A stretch of 64,000 nt of DNA from Streptomyces endophytica (GCF_026153355.1 NZ_CP110636.1:1736001-1800000), one strand, 5' to 3'; shown: positions 27,427-37,729, counted from the first letter of the stretch. The notes: generated by a model from the sequence alone, not told the origin. Program-made: numbers and translations.

Positions 27427-27679
27427 CGCTCCGCCAGCAGCCCGCACCCGAACGGCACGTACCCCCTGCCGGGTCCACCCCTGCGCCGAGGCCCGGCCGA
27501 TCCCGCACGCCGGCCGCCGAGGACTCCCCCGCACACCGGGCAGAAACCGGCCGTTACCGCCCGGCCCGGCACGTCCCCACCCAACCCACCCTGCCCGAAT
27601 TGACCCTTTTGGGTTGGGTCTCGCGCCACGCGTTGATCATCTAGTAGGCACGGCCTGTCACCCGCACTACGCTGCGCCC

Positions 27680-28330
27680 ATGAGCATGCTGACGCCCCCG
27701 GGCATGGGCGGTAAGAAGTACCGCATCACGGGCGACAGGTATCCGCGGATGCGCCGCCCCCGCCACCGTCGCCGGATCGTCCTGACCCTCCTCGCCACGG
27801 CCTGCGCGCTCGGCCTGGCGGGCTGGGGCACCCTGCAGCTCATCGACGTCTTCGGTGGCCGGAGCGGCACCGCGCAGGCCGCCCAGGACAAGAAGCACTG
27901 CCCGGACGGCGGCCGGAAGACCGCGGTACGGGCCACGCCGGCCGCGCAGAAACCGCCCGCGCCCGGCACCCTCACCGTCAACGTCTTCAACGCCACCCAG
28001 CGGTCCGGGCTCGCCAAGCGCACCGCCGACGAACTCAAGAAGCGCGGCTTCAAGATCGGAAAGGTGGGCAACGCCCCGGCCGCCTACGACAAGAAGGTCA
28101 AGGGCGCCGGGATACTCCTCGGTCCCACGGCGGCGGCCGACGGCCCACTGAAGGTGCTCGCCACCCAGCTCACCGGCGCCGAGCAGAAGACCGACGGCCG
28201 CAAGGGCGCCGATCTCGACCTGATCATCGGCGACGCCTTCAAGGAACTCGCCACCCCGCAGGCCGCCGCCAAGTCCCTGGCCGTACTGAACCGTCCGGCC
28301 CAGGAACCGGCCCGCGACGCCACCTGCTGA
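27680..28330 (+). CDS. LytR-C-terminal domain membrane protein
   Basis: 216 residues. Cytoplasmic basic N-terminus (PRMRRPRHRRR), one membrane helix (IVLTLLATACALGLAGWGTLQL), a linker, and a LytR_C domain (LTVNVFNATQRSGLAKRTADELKKRG, GAGILLGPTAAADGPLKVLA, DLDLIIGDAFKEL). LytR_C domains occur at the ends of cell-wall LCP ligases and alone, as here; exact role unknown. ATG 27680 is followed by ATG 27686. It converges on upp across a strong terminator. Confidence 0.88.
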   Translation: MSMLTPPGMGGKKYRITGDRYPRMRRPRHRRRIVLTLLATACALGLAGWGTLQLIDVFGGRSGTAQAAQDKKHCPDGGRKTAVRATPAAQKPPAPGTLTVNVFNATQRSGLAKRTADELKKRGFKIGKVGNAPAAYDKKVKGAGILLGPTAAADGPLKVLATQLTGAEQKTDGRKGADLDLIIGDAFKELATPQAAAKSLAVLNRPAQEPARDATC

Positions 28331-28361
28331 CCGTACGGAAGCCGCAACATCTGGCGGCCGT

Positions 28362-28404
28362 GCGAGCGGGCCCCGCACCACCGGATGGTGCGGGGCCCGC
28401 TCGC
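28362..28404. terminator. Strong bidirectional terminator
   Basis: Perfect 19-bp inverted repeat, GCGAGCGGGCCCCGCACCA and its complement, around a CCGGA loop, between the convergent LytR-C gene (stop 28330) and upp (stop 28454). Confidence 0.9.
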
Positions 28405-28453
28405 TGCTCGGAAAGCCCGGCTCGAAGAGCTCTGCTCGGAAAGAGGGGTGGGG

Positions 28454-29089
28454 TCAGCCGGCGGTGCCGTACATCCGGTCGCCCGCGTCGCCGAGGCCGG
28501 GGACGATGTAGCGGTCCTCGTTCAGCCGCTCGTCGACCGCCGCGGTGACCACCGTCACCGGCGTACCGGCCAGCGCCTTCTCCATGACCGCGACGCCCTC
28601 CGGTGCGGCCAGCAGGCAGATCGCGGTGACGTCGTCCGCACCGCGCTTGATCAGCTCCTGGATCGCCGCGACCAGCGTGCCGCCGGTGGCCAGCATCGGG
28701 TCGACGACGTACACCTGCCGGCCCGAGAGGTCGTCGGGCATCCGCGTGGCGTAGGTGTGCGCCTCGTAGGTCTCCTCGTTGCGGACCATGCCCATGAAGC
28801 CGACCTCGGCGGTGGGCAGCAGCCGCACCATGCCGTCCAGCATGCCCAGACCGGCCCGCAGGATCGGCACGACCATGGGCCGCGGGTGCGAGAGCCGCAC
28901 GCCGGTGGTCGCCGTCACCGGCGTCTCGATGTCGACCTGCTCGGTGCGCACGTCCCGGGTGGCCTCGTAGGCGAGCAGGGTGACCAGCTCGTCGGCGAGC
29001 CGCCGGAAGGTGGGGGAGTCGGTGCGCTTGTCGCGCAGAGTGGTGAGTTTGTGCGCCACCAGCGGGTGGTCGACGACGTGGATCCGCAT
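28454..29089 (-). CDS. upp: Uracil phosphoribosyltransferase
   Basis: Converts uracil and PRPP to UMP in pyrimidine salvage. 211 residues, normal length. Conserved N-terminus [59 protein letters not shown], the PRPP loop [18 protein letters not shown], and the C-terminal uracil site [25 protein letters not shown] 29089 is the family start. Single gene, convergent with LytR-C and divergent from the small gene at 29265. Confidence 0.97.
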   Translation of the reverse strand: MRIHVVDHPLVAHKLTTLRDKRTDSPTFRRLADELVTLLAYEATRDVRTEQVDIETPVTATTGVRLSHPRPMVVPILRAGLGMLDGMVRLLPTAEVGFMGMVRNEETYEAHTYATRMPDDLSGRQVYVVDPMLATGGTLVAAIQELIKRGADDVTAICLLAAPEGVAVMEKALAGTPVTVVTAAVDERLNEDRYIVPGLGDAGDRMYGTAG

Positions 29090-29264
29090 GACATCGACAG
29101 TAACCGAGGCGGAGAGCCCCGGCGCCCGCCGTGCACCGCCCGGCCGCCGGCCACGATGGCCCGGCCCGGCTGGCATCACTCCGCCGGATAGCGGGAAAGT
29201 GGGCACGTACGCCCGATCATGCATCGCGTCCTCGGGCGCAGTCCTCGCCGAGGTGGTGTGCAGC

Positions 29265-29495
29265 GTGCCCGACCCCCAGTGGACCGACAACACCGACAAC
29301 ACCGACGACGCCTACGACATCGACGACGCGGGCACCGCCCGTGACCCCGAGAGCGAGGCGGCGCGCCGACGGCGCCGGGCGCAGTTCCTGCGCGAACTGC
29401 ACGAGGCGAAGGAGCTCCGCAACCGCGTCCAGCCGCGCCGGGTGCGCGCCGAACGGATGCGCCAGGCCATGCGGATGCGCTCTTTCCGCTGGTAA
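29265..29495 (+). CDS. Small charged hypothetical protein
   Basis: About 76 residues. The N-terminus is Asp/Asn/Thr-rich ([16 protein letters not shown]) and the C-terminal half is a basic helix ([39 protein letters not shown]). GTG 29265, 29256 and 29253 are all in frame; 29265 gives the natural VPDPQW start. Likely a small nucleic-acid- or protein-binding helix; function not known. Confidence 0.6.
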   Translation: MPDPQWTDNTDNTDDAYDIDDAGTARDPESEAARRRRRAQFLRELHEAKELRNRVQPRRVRAERMRQAMRMRSFRW

Positions 29496-29705
29496 TCGAG
29501 GGCATTCCGCTGAGAGCGGAACAGGCCCCGGTGCCCGGTAATGCTGCGGCACGTGAGCGACATCTCGCACAACCTCCGCACGACGCAGCGTCGAAGACCC
29601 CGCGCGAGCGCGTTGTTTCTGCCACGATTCCGAAGGGGCGGGACCACCGGCGTGCACGCCGCCCCGCCCCGGCCCGGCACGCCTATGACCAGTGGGAGAG
29701 TCACG

Positions 29706-30233
29706 GTGTACTTCGCCGCACTGCTCGCGCGCACCGAAGACGGGTGGGAAGCGAGCGATACGGAGCTCGACAATGTGGAGACGCTGACCGATCTGGCCGA
29801 TCTGGCCCGAGAGGCAGCGGTCGACGACGACACGGTGGTGGCCCTGCTGGAGCAGGAGGACGCCTGGTTCGGAGTGGTCCGGGTGGACGGCGACGACGAC
29901 CCCCGCATCTTCGTCTCGAACGCCGCCGCCGCGGCCCGCAGCTCGTACGGGTCCCTGCTGACCGACGAACTGCTCGGCCGGGACGAAACCGTCGAGGACG
30001 ACCTCGACAGCCTCGACCTGGACGGGACGGAGGACGGCGAACCCGAACGGGACGACGAGGCCGAGGCGAACACCGACAACGGCAGCCCGACCCCGGCCGG
30101 ACCGCTCGGCGACGCCGGGCTCCTGGACGACCTCGGCGTCGGCGAGAAGGAACTGCTGGCCCTCGACGGCGACGCCCTCTCGGAGATCGCCGATGCCCTG
30201 GGCTGCACGGACGTGCTGGAGGCGGTCCGGTAG
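29706..30233 (+). CDS. TadA-associated protein
   Basis: 175 residues from GTG 29706 with GGGAG upstream. The family, named after its constant linkage to tadA, has VYFAALLARTEDGWEASDTE, DLADLAREAAVDDDTVVALL, EDAWFGVVRVDGDDDPRIFV and a C-terminal DLGVGEKELLALDGDALSEI. The centre is an acidic disordered stretch. It sits about 240 bp upstream of tadA. Biochemical role not established to my knowledge. Confidence 0.87.
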   Translation: MYFAALLARTEDGWEASDTELDNVETLTDLADLAREAAVDDDTVVALLEQEDAWFGVVRVDGDDDPRIFVSNAAAAARSSYGSLLTDELLGRDETVEDDLDSLDLDGTEDGEPERDDEAEANTDNGSPTPAGPLGDAGLLDDLGVGEKELLALDGDALSEIADALGCTDVLEAVR

Positions 30234-30459
30234 CCGGGGTCGCAGCGACTCCGGTCAACCGCGGTGGCGCGGTGTCCGGAGCCGGGGTCCGGTGGGCGGC
30301 GACCGCTGCGCTCCGGCCCCGGCCCGGCGCCGGCCCCGCCCGGTCACCCGCACCCGCCCCGGTCACGGACACTGGGTGGCATGAGCGCCCCCGGTCCGGC
30401 CCGCTGCCCGATGTCCCGCCTTCCCCGGCGCCCGCTCCGCTGCCCGATCCGTTGCGTGA

Positions 30460-30903
<444 letters not shown>

Positions 30904-31003
30904 CCAGTGGCGGGGCCGCGTACCCGCCCCGCCCCCGCCCCGTTCGTCCCGCCCCGGGAATCCGATTTCGGTGCACGGCCCCCCGTGGGCTAAGCTCTCT
31001 CTC

Positions 31004-31090
31004 GGTAGCGTGTCCGAGCGGCCGAAGGAGCGCGCCTCGAAAGCGCGTGAGGGGGCAACCTCTCCGTGGGTTCAAATCCCACCGCTACCG
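31004..31090 (+). tRNA. tRNA-Ser (anticodon CGA)
   Basis: 87-nt type II tRNA. Acceptor GGTAGCG pairs with CGCTACC, discriminator G. The anticodon loop is CTCGAAA on a CGCGC/GCGCG stem, giving CGA for UCG codons. A long variable arm (GTGAGGGGGCAACCTCTC) and the T-arm GGGTTCAAATCCC are present. CCA is not encoded. Confidence 0.97.
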
Positions 31091-31100
31091 CTCAAGGGCA

Positions 31101-31131
31101 AAGGCCCCGATCCCTTCCGGATCGGGGCCTT
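31101..31131 (+). terminator. Terminator of tRNA-Ser
   Basis: Thirteen-bp perfect stem AAGGCCCCGATCC / GGATCGGGGCCTT with a CTTCC loop, 10 nt after the tRNA. Confidence 0.85.
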
Positions 31132-31151
31132 CGTCATGTCCGGGGTGGCGG

Positions 31152-31679
31152 CTAGTCGTTGCGGCGGCCACGCAGTGCACGGCGCACGAAATGCACGATC
31201 AGCCAGATCACCAGAACGATGAGGACCAGGAAGACGACGAACAGGACGATCAGGAAGATGCCCAGCTTCTTGAAGAAGCCGCGCTTCTTCTTCGTCTTGC
31301 CCTTCGACTTCCAGGAGGACTTCTTGTCCTTGGAGACGGTCTTGAAGTGCGGCATCGAGTGGTGCGAGCCGTGCGACGAGTGGAACGCCCCGTGGTGGCC
31401 GTAGGCGGCGGACTGCGCGGGGGCGGCGGCGAGCGTGCCCGCGGCCTCGGTGCGGACCGTCTCGGTGCGGACGGCTGCGGTGCGGGCCGCCTCCGGGGCG
31501 GTGCGGCCGGCCGCGGTGGCCGGGGCGACGGCGGCGGCCAGCAGGCCGGCCAGCAGCGCCAGCACCACCGCCGTGCGCCGGCGGGCGGCGGACGGGCGCG
31601 GTGAACCGGAGCCGGATCGCGCGGAGTTCACCGGCGTGGGTGTGAGTGCGGGTGTGGATGTGGATGTGGATGTGGGCAT
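31152..31679 (-). CDS. Secreted or membrane protein with His-rich middle and C-terminal helix
   Basis: 175 residues. A signal-like segment (AARRRTAVVLALLAGLLAAAV) is followed by an Ala/Thr-rich stretch, a His/Ser-rich segment (YGHHGAFHSSHGSHHSMPH), a very basic patch (KDKKSSWKSKGKTKKKRGFF) and a second strong helix (LGIFLIVLFVVFLVLIVLVI). The basic patch just before the helix suggests membrane association. The N-terminus TSTSTSTPALTPTP comes from a DNA repeat. No recognised family. Confidence 0.65.
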   Translation of the reverse strand: MPTSTSTSTPALTPTPVNSARSGSGSPRPSAARRRTAVVLALLAGLLAAAVAPATAAGRTAPEAARTAAVRTETVRTEAAGTLAAAPAQSAAYGHHGAFHSSHGSHHSMPHFKTVSKDKKSSWKSKGKTKKKRGFFKKLGIFLIVLFVVFLVLIVLVIWLIVHFVRRALRGRRND

Positions 31680-31712
31680 GGTGGGTCCCCCCGGGGTCGG
31701 ACGTTGAGGCGT

Positions 31713-32492
31713 TCAGGCGTTGTGGGTCGTGGTGGACAGGCCGGCCGAGGTCTCGACCTCCAGGAGGGAGGCGCTGTGCCGCTCCGCGTCGAAGGCCGCC
31801 CGGCCGCCGCGTAGCCCGAACAGCCGCTTGGCGAGCGCGATGTAGAGCACCGCGAGGATGTTGATGACGAGCGTGGCGATCTTGAGCCAGCTGACCTTCT
31901 CGGTGAGCTCGTAGATCTCCAGCGGCAGGAAGGCGGCGGTCGCGACGACGGTCAGGTACTCCGCCCACCGCTTGGCGTACCAGAGGCCCACGCCCTCGAC
32001 GATCTCAATGACGGCGTAGACCAGCAGGGCCACGGCCACCAGCACCAGGGTGGAGTGGCGGTAGCCGAAGGTCTTCTGGATGGTGCCGACGACCGGTGAG
32101 TGGTCCAGGTCGTAGTGGAAGTGCCGGGCCACCGGGCGGAGCACGGCGATGTACTCGTCGAAGAACCGGCGGACCGCGTCCTTGCGGTTGCTGAACTGCC
32201 AGACGCCGACCGCGGCCAGCACGATGAAGACGCCGCGCACCGCCCGTTCGACGGCCAGGAAGCGCAGGATGAACAGGTCGCGGAGGACCTTGCCGCGCGG
32301 GACGAGCGGGGCGTCGGCGGCCGGCCCGGCGCCGTGCGGCTCGCCGAGCGCGAAGTCGCCGCAGCGCAGGCAGCGCCAGGCCTCGCCGAGCGCGGTGTCG
32401 GCCCGCAGGTTCCGCCGGAGGTGCTCCTCGGTGGGGAGATAGGTGATGTGCCCGCGGCGCGCGCAGGTACGCCGGTCCCAGTCGATCTTCAT
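31713..32492 (-). CDS. DUF2127 membrane protein
   Basis: 259 residues. A soluble N-terminus with two Cys pairs (RTCARRGH, WRCLRCGDF) resembles a zinc ribbon; then about four membrane helices (FLAVERAVRGVFIVLAAVGV, HSTLVLVAVALLVYAVIEIV, YLTVVATAAFLPLEIYELTE, SWLKIATLVINILAVLYIAL). The LVYAVIEIVEGVGLWYAKRW segment is diagnostic of DUF2127. ATG 32492. Function unknown. Confidence 0.85.
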   Translation of the reverse strand: MKIDWDRRTCARRGHITYLPTEEHLRRNLRADTALGEAWRCLRCGDFALGEPHGAGPAADAPLVPRGKVLRDLFILRFLAVERAVRGVFIVLAAVGVWQFSNRKDAVRRFFDEYIAVLRPVARHFHYDLDHSPVVGTIQKTFGYRHSTLVLVAVALLVYAVIEIVEGVGLWYAKRWAEYLTVVATAAFLPLEIYELTEKVSWLKIATLVINILAVLYIALAKRLFGLRGGRAAFDAERHSASLLEVETSAGLSTTTHNA

Positions 32493-32654
32493 CGTCGGAG
32501 CCCGTGGTCCTTTCGTCGTCCCACGCGGCCGTCCGCACCGCGCCGCGGCGCGCCGCCGCGCGTCATTCTGTCGCGTACATGATGCATGGACGCCGCGTCG
32601 TACGAGGTGAGGGACGCGGGGACGGCGGGTGACGGTTGCGTGCGGCGCCGGGAC

Positions 32655-32760
32655 CACGGCGGGCCGGTCCGGGGGGAGGGGAACGGCGGGCCGGTCCGGG
32701 GGGACGGTGGGCCGGTCCGGGGGGACGGTGGGCCGGTCCGGGGGGACGGTGGGCCGGGGG
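32655..32760. repeat. 21-nt tandem repeat, four copies
   Basis: Units of GGGCCGGTCCGGGGGGACGGT, the first slightly divergent, followed by a final partial unit. Apparent frames through it are Gly/Arg-rich and not credible. The rest of 32493-33180 contains no gene I can support. Confidence 0.85.
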
Positions 32761-33180
32761 GAGCGGCCTCAGGGAAGCCGCTCCCCCCGGCGCGGACCGA
32801 ACCCCCAAGCCCACGCCGCTTTCCGGGGGGAAGTCGCGGCGTGGACCCCGCAGCGAGGCCCAGGTCCGGGGCCCGCGGATTCCTGCCAGATCCTCGGGCC
32901 ACCGTTTTCATGGTGCCTGCGGGGCCCCCTCCGACGGCCCGGCAAAGGACCTGCTTCGCCGGGCCTTTGGTCCATAAAGTCCGGATCAGGGGCCGCCTCA
33001 GGGACCGGGTCGGAGCCCGGGTCGGGGTGCGGTCCGCCCCTGCCGGAGGGGAACCGTGCGTACTCCCGGCTCCCCGGATCGAACACGTGTGGTTACACTC
33101 GCCCGACTGCATCCGGCCGCCCGCACCACCGCGGGAGCTGCAGGGACACCGCAGGGGACTGCCACAGGGGAGACGGGACG

Positions 33181-33345
33181 ATGGCGCAGGCGAAGAAGAT
33201 CGTGTTGTACCTCCTCATCGTCTTCGTGCTGTACACGATCATCACCTCCCCTCAGCGTGCCGCCCAGCTGGTCCAAGTAGGCTTCGAGGGCATCTCGTCC
33301 GCTGCTCAGGGCGTCGGCGAGTTCATGACCCAGCTGATCAAGTAG
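33181..33345 (+). CDS. 54-residue single-pass membrane protein
   Basis: AKKIVLYLLIVFVLYTIITS forms an N-terminal membrane helix; the tail (RAAQLVQVGFEGISSAAQGVGEFM) is an amphipathic helix. GGGAGACGGG precedes ATG 33181. It lies just upstream of the Dabb gene. The pattern looks conserved rather than random, but I know no function. Confidence 0.8.
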   Translation: MAQAKKIVLYLLIVFVLYTIITSPQRAAQLVQVGFEGISSAAQGVGEFMTQLIK

Positions 33346-33397
33346 GGCCGCCCGCTCCCGGCCGGCCCCGTTGATCACCCGCCGCACGGAGGCCCCT

Positions 33398-33691
33398 GTG
33401 ATCCGCCACCTGGTCCTGTTCAAGCTCAACGACGGCGTCTCCCGGGACGAGGAACGCGTCCAGGCCGGCGCCCGGGCCTTCGCGGCACTCGAGAACGAGG
33501 TTCCGGAGCTGACGTTCTGGGAGTGCGCCTGGAACATCACCGACCGCCCGATCGCCTACGACTTCGCGATCAACTCGGCGGTGGCCGACAAGGACGCCCT
33601 GAAGCGGTACATCGAGCACCCGGCCCACCAGGCGGCCGCCGCCCAGTGGCGCGAATTCGCCACCTGGGTGATCGCGGACTACGAATTCTGA
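33398..33691 (+). CDS. Dabb (stress-responsive A/B barrel) domain protein
   Basis: 97 residues from GTG 33398 with GGAGG upstream. Dabb fold motifs: VIRHLVLFKLNDGVSRDEER, VPELTFWECAWNITDRPIAY, DFAINSAVADKDALKRYIEH, HPAHQAAAAQWREFATWVIADYEF. These small dimeric barrels occur in stress and biosynthetic contexts; its substrate here is unknown. Next to sigma-factor genes. Confidence 0.93.
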   Translation: MIRHLVLFKLNDGVSRDEERVQAGARAFAALENEVPELTFWECAWNITDRPIAYDFAINSAVADKDALKRYIEHPAHQAAAAQWREFATWVIADYEF

Positions 33692-33988
33692 GCCGCGGCA
33701 CCCCGCACCCGGTCCCCCGGAGCGCTCGGCGCACGATCCGCACACCTTCCGCACCCGTTCACCGGAGCCCCTCGCCCCCCGCGGGCGGGGGGCTTCCGCG
33801 CGCCCTGCCCCACTCCCTCCGCGCCCCCGCAACACCTCCTCCCGCCACCCCTCTCACCACCCAACTCTCTCTTCAACACGGCGTTATGGGGTGCTTGCAC
33901 ACAGTGCACATGTCTTGTGATGCTATGACCGCTTTTGCCGGATACATGCACTGCGAGTCCCTGCACCACCGAGCACTGGAAGGGTGGC

Positions 33989-34798
33989 GTGACCGTGACG
34001 GCCCGTACTGCGCCCAAGGCTCCGTCCCGCGAGAGCCGGAGCGCGGACACCCGGGCGCTCACACAGGTGCTGTTCGCCGAGCTGTCCGACCTCGAACCCG
34101 GCACCCCCGAGCACACCCGCGTCCGTGCCGCCCTGATCGAGGCGAACCTGCCGCTCGTGCGCTACGCCGCGGCTCGCTTCCGCAGCCGCAACGAGCCCAT
34201 GGAAGACGTCATCCAGGTCGGCACGATCGGCCTGATCAACGCGATCGACCGGTTCGACCCGGACCGCGGCGTCCAGTTCCCCACCTTCGCCATGCCGACC
34301 GTCGTCGGCGAGATCAAACGCTACTTTCGAGACAATGTCCGTACGGTCCATGTGCCGCGCCGCCTCCACGAGCTGTGGGTGCAGGTCAACGGCGCCACCG
34401 AGGACCTGACGGTGCTGCACGGCCGCTCCCCCACCACCGCCGAGATCGCCGAACGGCTCAAGATCGGCGAGGACGAGGTGCTGGCCTGCCTGGAGGCCGG
34501 CCGCTCGTACCACGCCACCTCACTGGAGGCCGCCCAGGAGGGCGACGGCCTCCCCGGCCTGCTGGACCGCCTCGGATACGAGGACCCCGAGCTCGCCGGC
34601 GTCGAGCACCGCGACCTCGTACGGCACCTCCTCGTCCAGCTCCCCGAACGCGAACAGCGGATCCTTCTGCTGCGTTACTACAGCAATCTGACGCAGTCCC
34701 AGATCTCTGCCGAACTGGGGGTGTCGCAGATGCACGTCTCCCGGCTACTGTCGCGGAGCTTCGCCCGCCTGCGATCCGCAAACAGGATCGACGCATAA
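33989..34798 (+). CDS. sigN: SigB/SigF-family sigma factor (SigN-like)
   Basis: About 269 residues. Region 2 reads [60 protein letters not shown]; region 3 [20 protein letters not shown]; region 4 [40 protein letters not shown]. It is a tandem paralogue of the next gene, the arrangement of sigN-sigF in S. coelicolor, which supports the symbol. GTG 33989 with GGAAGGG upstream is preferred over ATG 33935. Expected to control stress or late developmental genes and to be held by an anti-sigma factor encoded elsewhere. Confidence 0.85.
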   Translation: MTVTARTAPKAPSRESRSADTRALTQVLFAELSDLEPGTPEHTRVRAALIEANLPLVRYAAARFRSRNEPMEDVIQVGTIGLINAIDRFDPDRGVQFPTFAMPTVVGEIKRYFRDNVRTVHVPRRLHELWVQVNGATEDLTVLHGRSPTTAEIAERLKIGEDEVLACLEAGRSYHATSLEAAQEGDGLPGLLDRLGYEDPELAGVEHRDLVRHLLVQLPEREQRILLLRYYSNLTQSQISAELGVSQMHVSRLLSRSFARLRSANRIDA

Positions 34799-34883
34799 CC
34801 GGGACGGGCGACCCGATCCTGCACAGATATGTCGACAAGGCGCTACAGCGTGTTGCCGACATGTGACATTCTGCAGGAACCGC

Positions 34884-34909
34884 GTTTGCCGTAGCGCTGC
34901 CTCCGGTAT
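34884..34909 (+). promoter_or_regulatory. Possible SigB/SigF-type promoter for sigF
   Basis: GTTT, 16 nt, then CGGTAT, close to the GTTT-N14-16-GGGTAY pattern used by the SigB group. It lies about 80 nt before the sigF start, in the 34799-34987 gap. Confidence 0.35.
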
Positions 34910-34987
34910 TCAGGTGGAGGCATCACTTCCCGGTCCGCCTCGGGCCGGGACGCCGCAGCGATCCGTCCGCGACCTCAAGGGGGTGGC

Positions 34988-35824
34988 ATGTCCGTAGAAC
35001 TGGGCAGCTCAAAGGTGCTTCCTGCGATTCCCGCGCCCGCACCGCACGTGCATGACGACGACGCCATCAACACCCGCACGCTCTCCCGCTCCCTGTTCCT
35101 GCGGCTGGCCTCGCTCGACAAGGACTGCGCGGAGCGCACGTACGTGCGTGACACGCTCATCGAACTCAACCTGCCGCTGGTGCGCTACGCCGCGGCCCGC
35201 TTCCGCAGCCGCAACGAGCCGATGGAGGACATCGTCCAGGTCGGCACGATCGGTCTGATCAAGGCGATCGACCGTTTCGATTGCGAACGCGGGGTGGAAT
35301 TCCCGACCTTCGCGATGCCGACCGTCGTCGGCGAGATCAAGCGCTTCTTCCGCGACACGTCGTGGTCGGTGCGGGTCCCCCGCCGGCTCCAGGAGCTCCG
35401 GCTCGCCCTCACCAAGGCCAGCGACGAGCTCTCCCAGAAGCTCGACCGTTCCCCGACCGTCCCCGAACTCGCCCTGTGCCTGGGCGTGTCCGAGGAGGAC
35501 GTGGTCGACGGCCTGGCGGTCGGCAACGCCTACACCGCCTCCTCGCTGGACTCCCCCTCCCCCGAGGACGACGGCGGCGAGGGCTCCCTCGCGGACCGCC
35601 TCGGCTACGAGGACAGCGCCCTGGAGGGCGTCGAGTACCGGGAGTCCCTCAAGCCCCTGCTGGCCAAACTCCCCGCCCGGGAACGCCAGATCATCATGTT
35701 GCGCTTCTTCGCCAACATGACCCAGTCGCAGATCGGCGAAGAGGTCGGCATCTCCCAGATGCACGTCTCCCGCCTGCTCACCCGCACCCTGGCGCAGCTG
35801 CGCGAGGGCCTGATCTCCGACTGA
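34988..35824 (+). CDS. sigF: Sporulation sigma factor SigF
   Basis: 278 residues, SigB/SigF group: region 2 [40 protein letters not shown]; region 3 RVPRRLQELRLALTKASDEL; region 4 [40 protein letters not shown]. It is highly similar to the preceding sigma factor, consistent with tandem duplication. In S. coelicolor sigF acts late in spore maturation. AAGGGGG precedes ATG 34988. Confidence 0.88.
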   Translation: MSVELGSSKVLPAIPAPAPHVHDDDAINTRTLSRSLFLRLASLDKDCAERTYVRDTLIELNLPLVRYAAARFRSRNEPMEDIVQVGTIGLIKAIDRFDCERGVEFPTFAMPTVVGEIKRFFRDTSWSVRVPRRLQELRLALTKASDELSQKLDRSPTVPELALCLGVSEEDVVDGLAVGNAYTASSLDSPSPEDDGGEGSLADRLGYEDSALEGVEYRESLKPLLAKLPARERQIIMLRFFANMTQSQIGEEVGISQMHVSRLLTRTLAQLREGLISD

Positions 35825-36110
35825 GGAACGGTCCGCCGAGGGGCCTTTGACGCTCCGCGCCGCTCGGCGGACAGTTGAAGAAACCGGCCGTCGACGCGTC
35901 CGACAGCTGACGCATCCGGAGACGAGTACCCCTGACGGGACCTGTGCCGCACCGGCTACGGGGCCCGCTTTCGGCGTGCCTGCGCAAGCGGCGCCCCAAT
36001 GCGGCACATGTGGCGGGCAGTTGGCGCGATACGGCGGCCATCGCCCGAACCCACGGAACCGCCCCACGCCCTCCCTATACACCTGACGATCCGTCAGTAA
36101 CACTGTGCCG
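35825..36110. other. Non-coding region downstream of sigF
   Basis: No gene supported. It contains the promoter region of the next lipoprotein gene; GACGATCCGTCAG just before 36105 is a short imperfect palindrome. Confidence 0.5.
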
Positions 36111-36918
36111 ATGCGACGACGGACGACAACGACCCTCGCCTCCGCCTCGGCGGCCGTGCTGTGTCTGGGTGTCCTGCTCACCGGCTGCGGCGACGCGGCC
36201 GACCGGGGCCATGTCGCGGTGGGCGCGGCCGGCCCGGGCGACGGACAGGCGCCACAGCACCCCGTACCGCCGCGCGACGGCATCGAGCTGACGCCGTACG
36301 ACGGGAACGGGGGCGGGCCCGACGGCGGCAGGGGCGGCGGCAGCGGCGGCGGCACCAGCGCCCGGGGGAACGGCAGCGGCGGGAGCCCTTCCAGCCGTAC
36401 GAGCGCAGGGAGCGGCGCGTCCACCACGGCGCCCGGTGCCCACCGTCCCGGCGGCGCTAGCAGTGAGGGTCCCCCTGGAGGCCAGGAGACCCCTTCCCCC
36501 GGCTCGCACGGGACGCCACCGCCCACCCGCGGCCGCATGACCCCACCCGTCCCCCGCACCACGACTCCCCCGCGCCCCCGAGCCCGGCATCCCCGCCGGC
36601 CCGGGCGCCCCCGGCGGTCTGCTGGTCGGCCATCCCGTCGTCGCCGGCACCGACGTCCGCTGGTGCCAGAAGGTCAGCCTCGACTTCGTCAACACCGGTG
36701 ACCACCCCGTCACCACCGGAAAGGTCACGTTCGGCAGCCACGTCATCGGACCCCTCGGCGTCGACTGGGCCACCCTCACGTCCACGCACGAGGTCCCGCT
36801 GCCCCTCGCCCCCGGCAAGAAGGAGACCGGCAGCTGGCGGGTGTGCGTGGACGCCTGGCGGGTGCCACTGGGCATGCACCTCGACACCAGGGACTTCCGC
36901 TTCGCGTGGGGCGGGTGA
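36111..36918 (+). CDS. Lipoprotein with long Gly/Pro-rich linker, frameshifted
   Basis: ATG 36111 gives MRRRTTTTLASASAAVLCLG then LLTGC, a clear lipobox. A 130-residue Gly/Ser/Pro linker follows. Between about 36530 and 36600 the frame changes by +1 (or -2), after which GGLLVGHPVVAGTDVRWCQ, VSLDFVNTGDHPVTTGKVTF, DWATLTSTHEVPLPL and SWRVCVDAWRVPLGMHLDT encode a compact Cys-paired domain ending RFAWGG at 36918. The domain looks like a secreted beta-sandwich of actinomycete lipoproteins; no named family recognised. Confidence 0.72.
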
Positions 36919-37072
36919 CCCGTGGAGAGGTGCGCGCGCAGGCGACTCGTAGAGATTTCCGCCCGGATGGCGATGCGTACCGGCCGGTGCAACGGTCGAT
37001 ACAGGTAACGCACGCCACAACGGCCGACCGCGGACCACGAACCGTGGGCCGCAGACCCCGTAGGAGATCGCC

Positions 37073-37546
37073 ATGCCCCGCATCACCCCCAACCTCTGGT
37101 TCGACACCCAGGGCAAGGAGGCCGCCGAGTTCTACTGCTCGGTGTTCCCGAACTCGAAGATCACCAGCGTCACCCACTACAACGAGGCGGGCCCGCGCGA
37201 GGCCGGCACCGTCCTGACCGTCGAGTTCGAGCTCGACGGCCAGCCGTACCTCGCGATCAACGGCGGCCCGGAGTTCACCTTCACCGAAGCGATCTCGCTC
37301 ATGGTCAACTGCGCCGACCAGAAGGAGATCGACTACTACTGGGCCAAGCTCTCCGAGGGCGGCGAGGAGGGCCCCTGCGGCTGGCTGAAGGACAAGTACG
37401 GCCTGTCCTGGCAGGTCGCGCCGGGCGGTATGGCGGAGCTGCTGAACGACCCGGACCAGGAACGGGCGGCCCGCGCCATGAAGGCCATGTTCGGCATGAA
37501 GAAGATCGACATCGCCGCGCTGGAGGCCGCGGCGGACGCGACGTAG
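37073..37546 (+). CDS. VOC-superfamily protein (PhnB/3-dmu-9_3-mt type)
   Basis: 157 residues: ITPNLWFDTQGKEAAEFYCS, VFPNSKITSVTHYNEAGPRE, YLAINGGPEFTFTEAISLMV, YYWAKLSEGGEEGPCGWLKD, GLSWQVAPGGMAELLNDPDQ. The glyoxalase/bleomycin-resistance fold is clear; this branch is often annotated as a 3-demethylubiquinone methyltransferase-like protein, but it lacks a SAM site and that name is misleading. Function unknown. AGGAGAT precedes ATG 37073. Confidence 0.92.
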   Translation: MPRITPNLWFDTQGKEAAEFYCSVFPNSKITSVTHYNEAGPREAGTVLTVEFELDGQPYLAINGGPEFTFTEAISLMVNCADQKEIDYYWAKLSEGGEEGPCGWLKDKYGLSWQVAPGGMAELLNDPDQERAARAMKAMFGMKKIDIAALEAAADAT

Positions 37547-37623
37547 GCGAGGAGATGCCGGACGGCGGGAGGGCGGGAGGAAGGGACCTCTCCCCTCCCC
37601 TCCCCTCCCCCTTGCTGCCGTCC

Positions 37624-37658
37624 GGGCGTTAGCGAGCTGTTAGTTGATCAACAGCGGG
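37624..37658 (+). promoter_or_regulatory. 11-nt direct-repeat element upstream of the second DUF4232 gene
   Basis: GGG then CGTTAGCGAGC, TGTTAGTTGAT, CAACAGCGGGG: 11-nt units aligned position for position with the element at 26287-26322 (shared GGGCGTTAGC, GTTAG, GATCA, CAGCGG). It is 72 nt from the start codon. Confidence 0.65.
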
Positions 37659-37729
37659 GCCCGGGAATCTGGTGTCAGCGGGCCGGAGGTCGGGCCGTGA
37701 CCGTACTGACGCAGCCAGGGGGACTCCCG

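Noticed and set aside
37073..37546. 3-demethylubiquinone methyltransferase
   Set aside because: No SAM-binding motif; the sequence is a VOC-fold protein often given that name by transfer.
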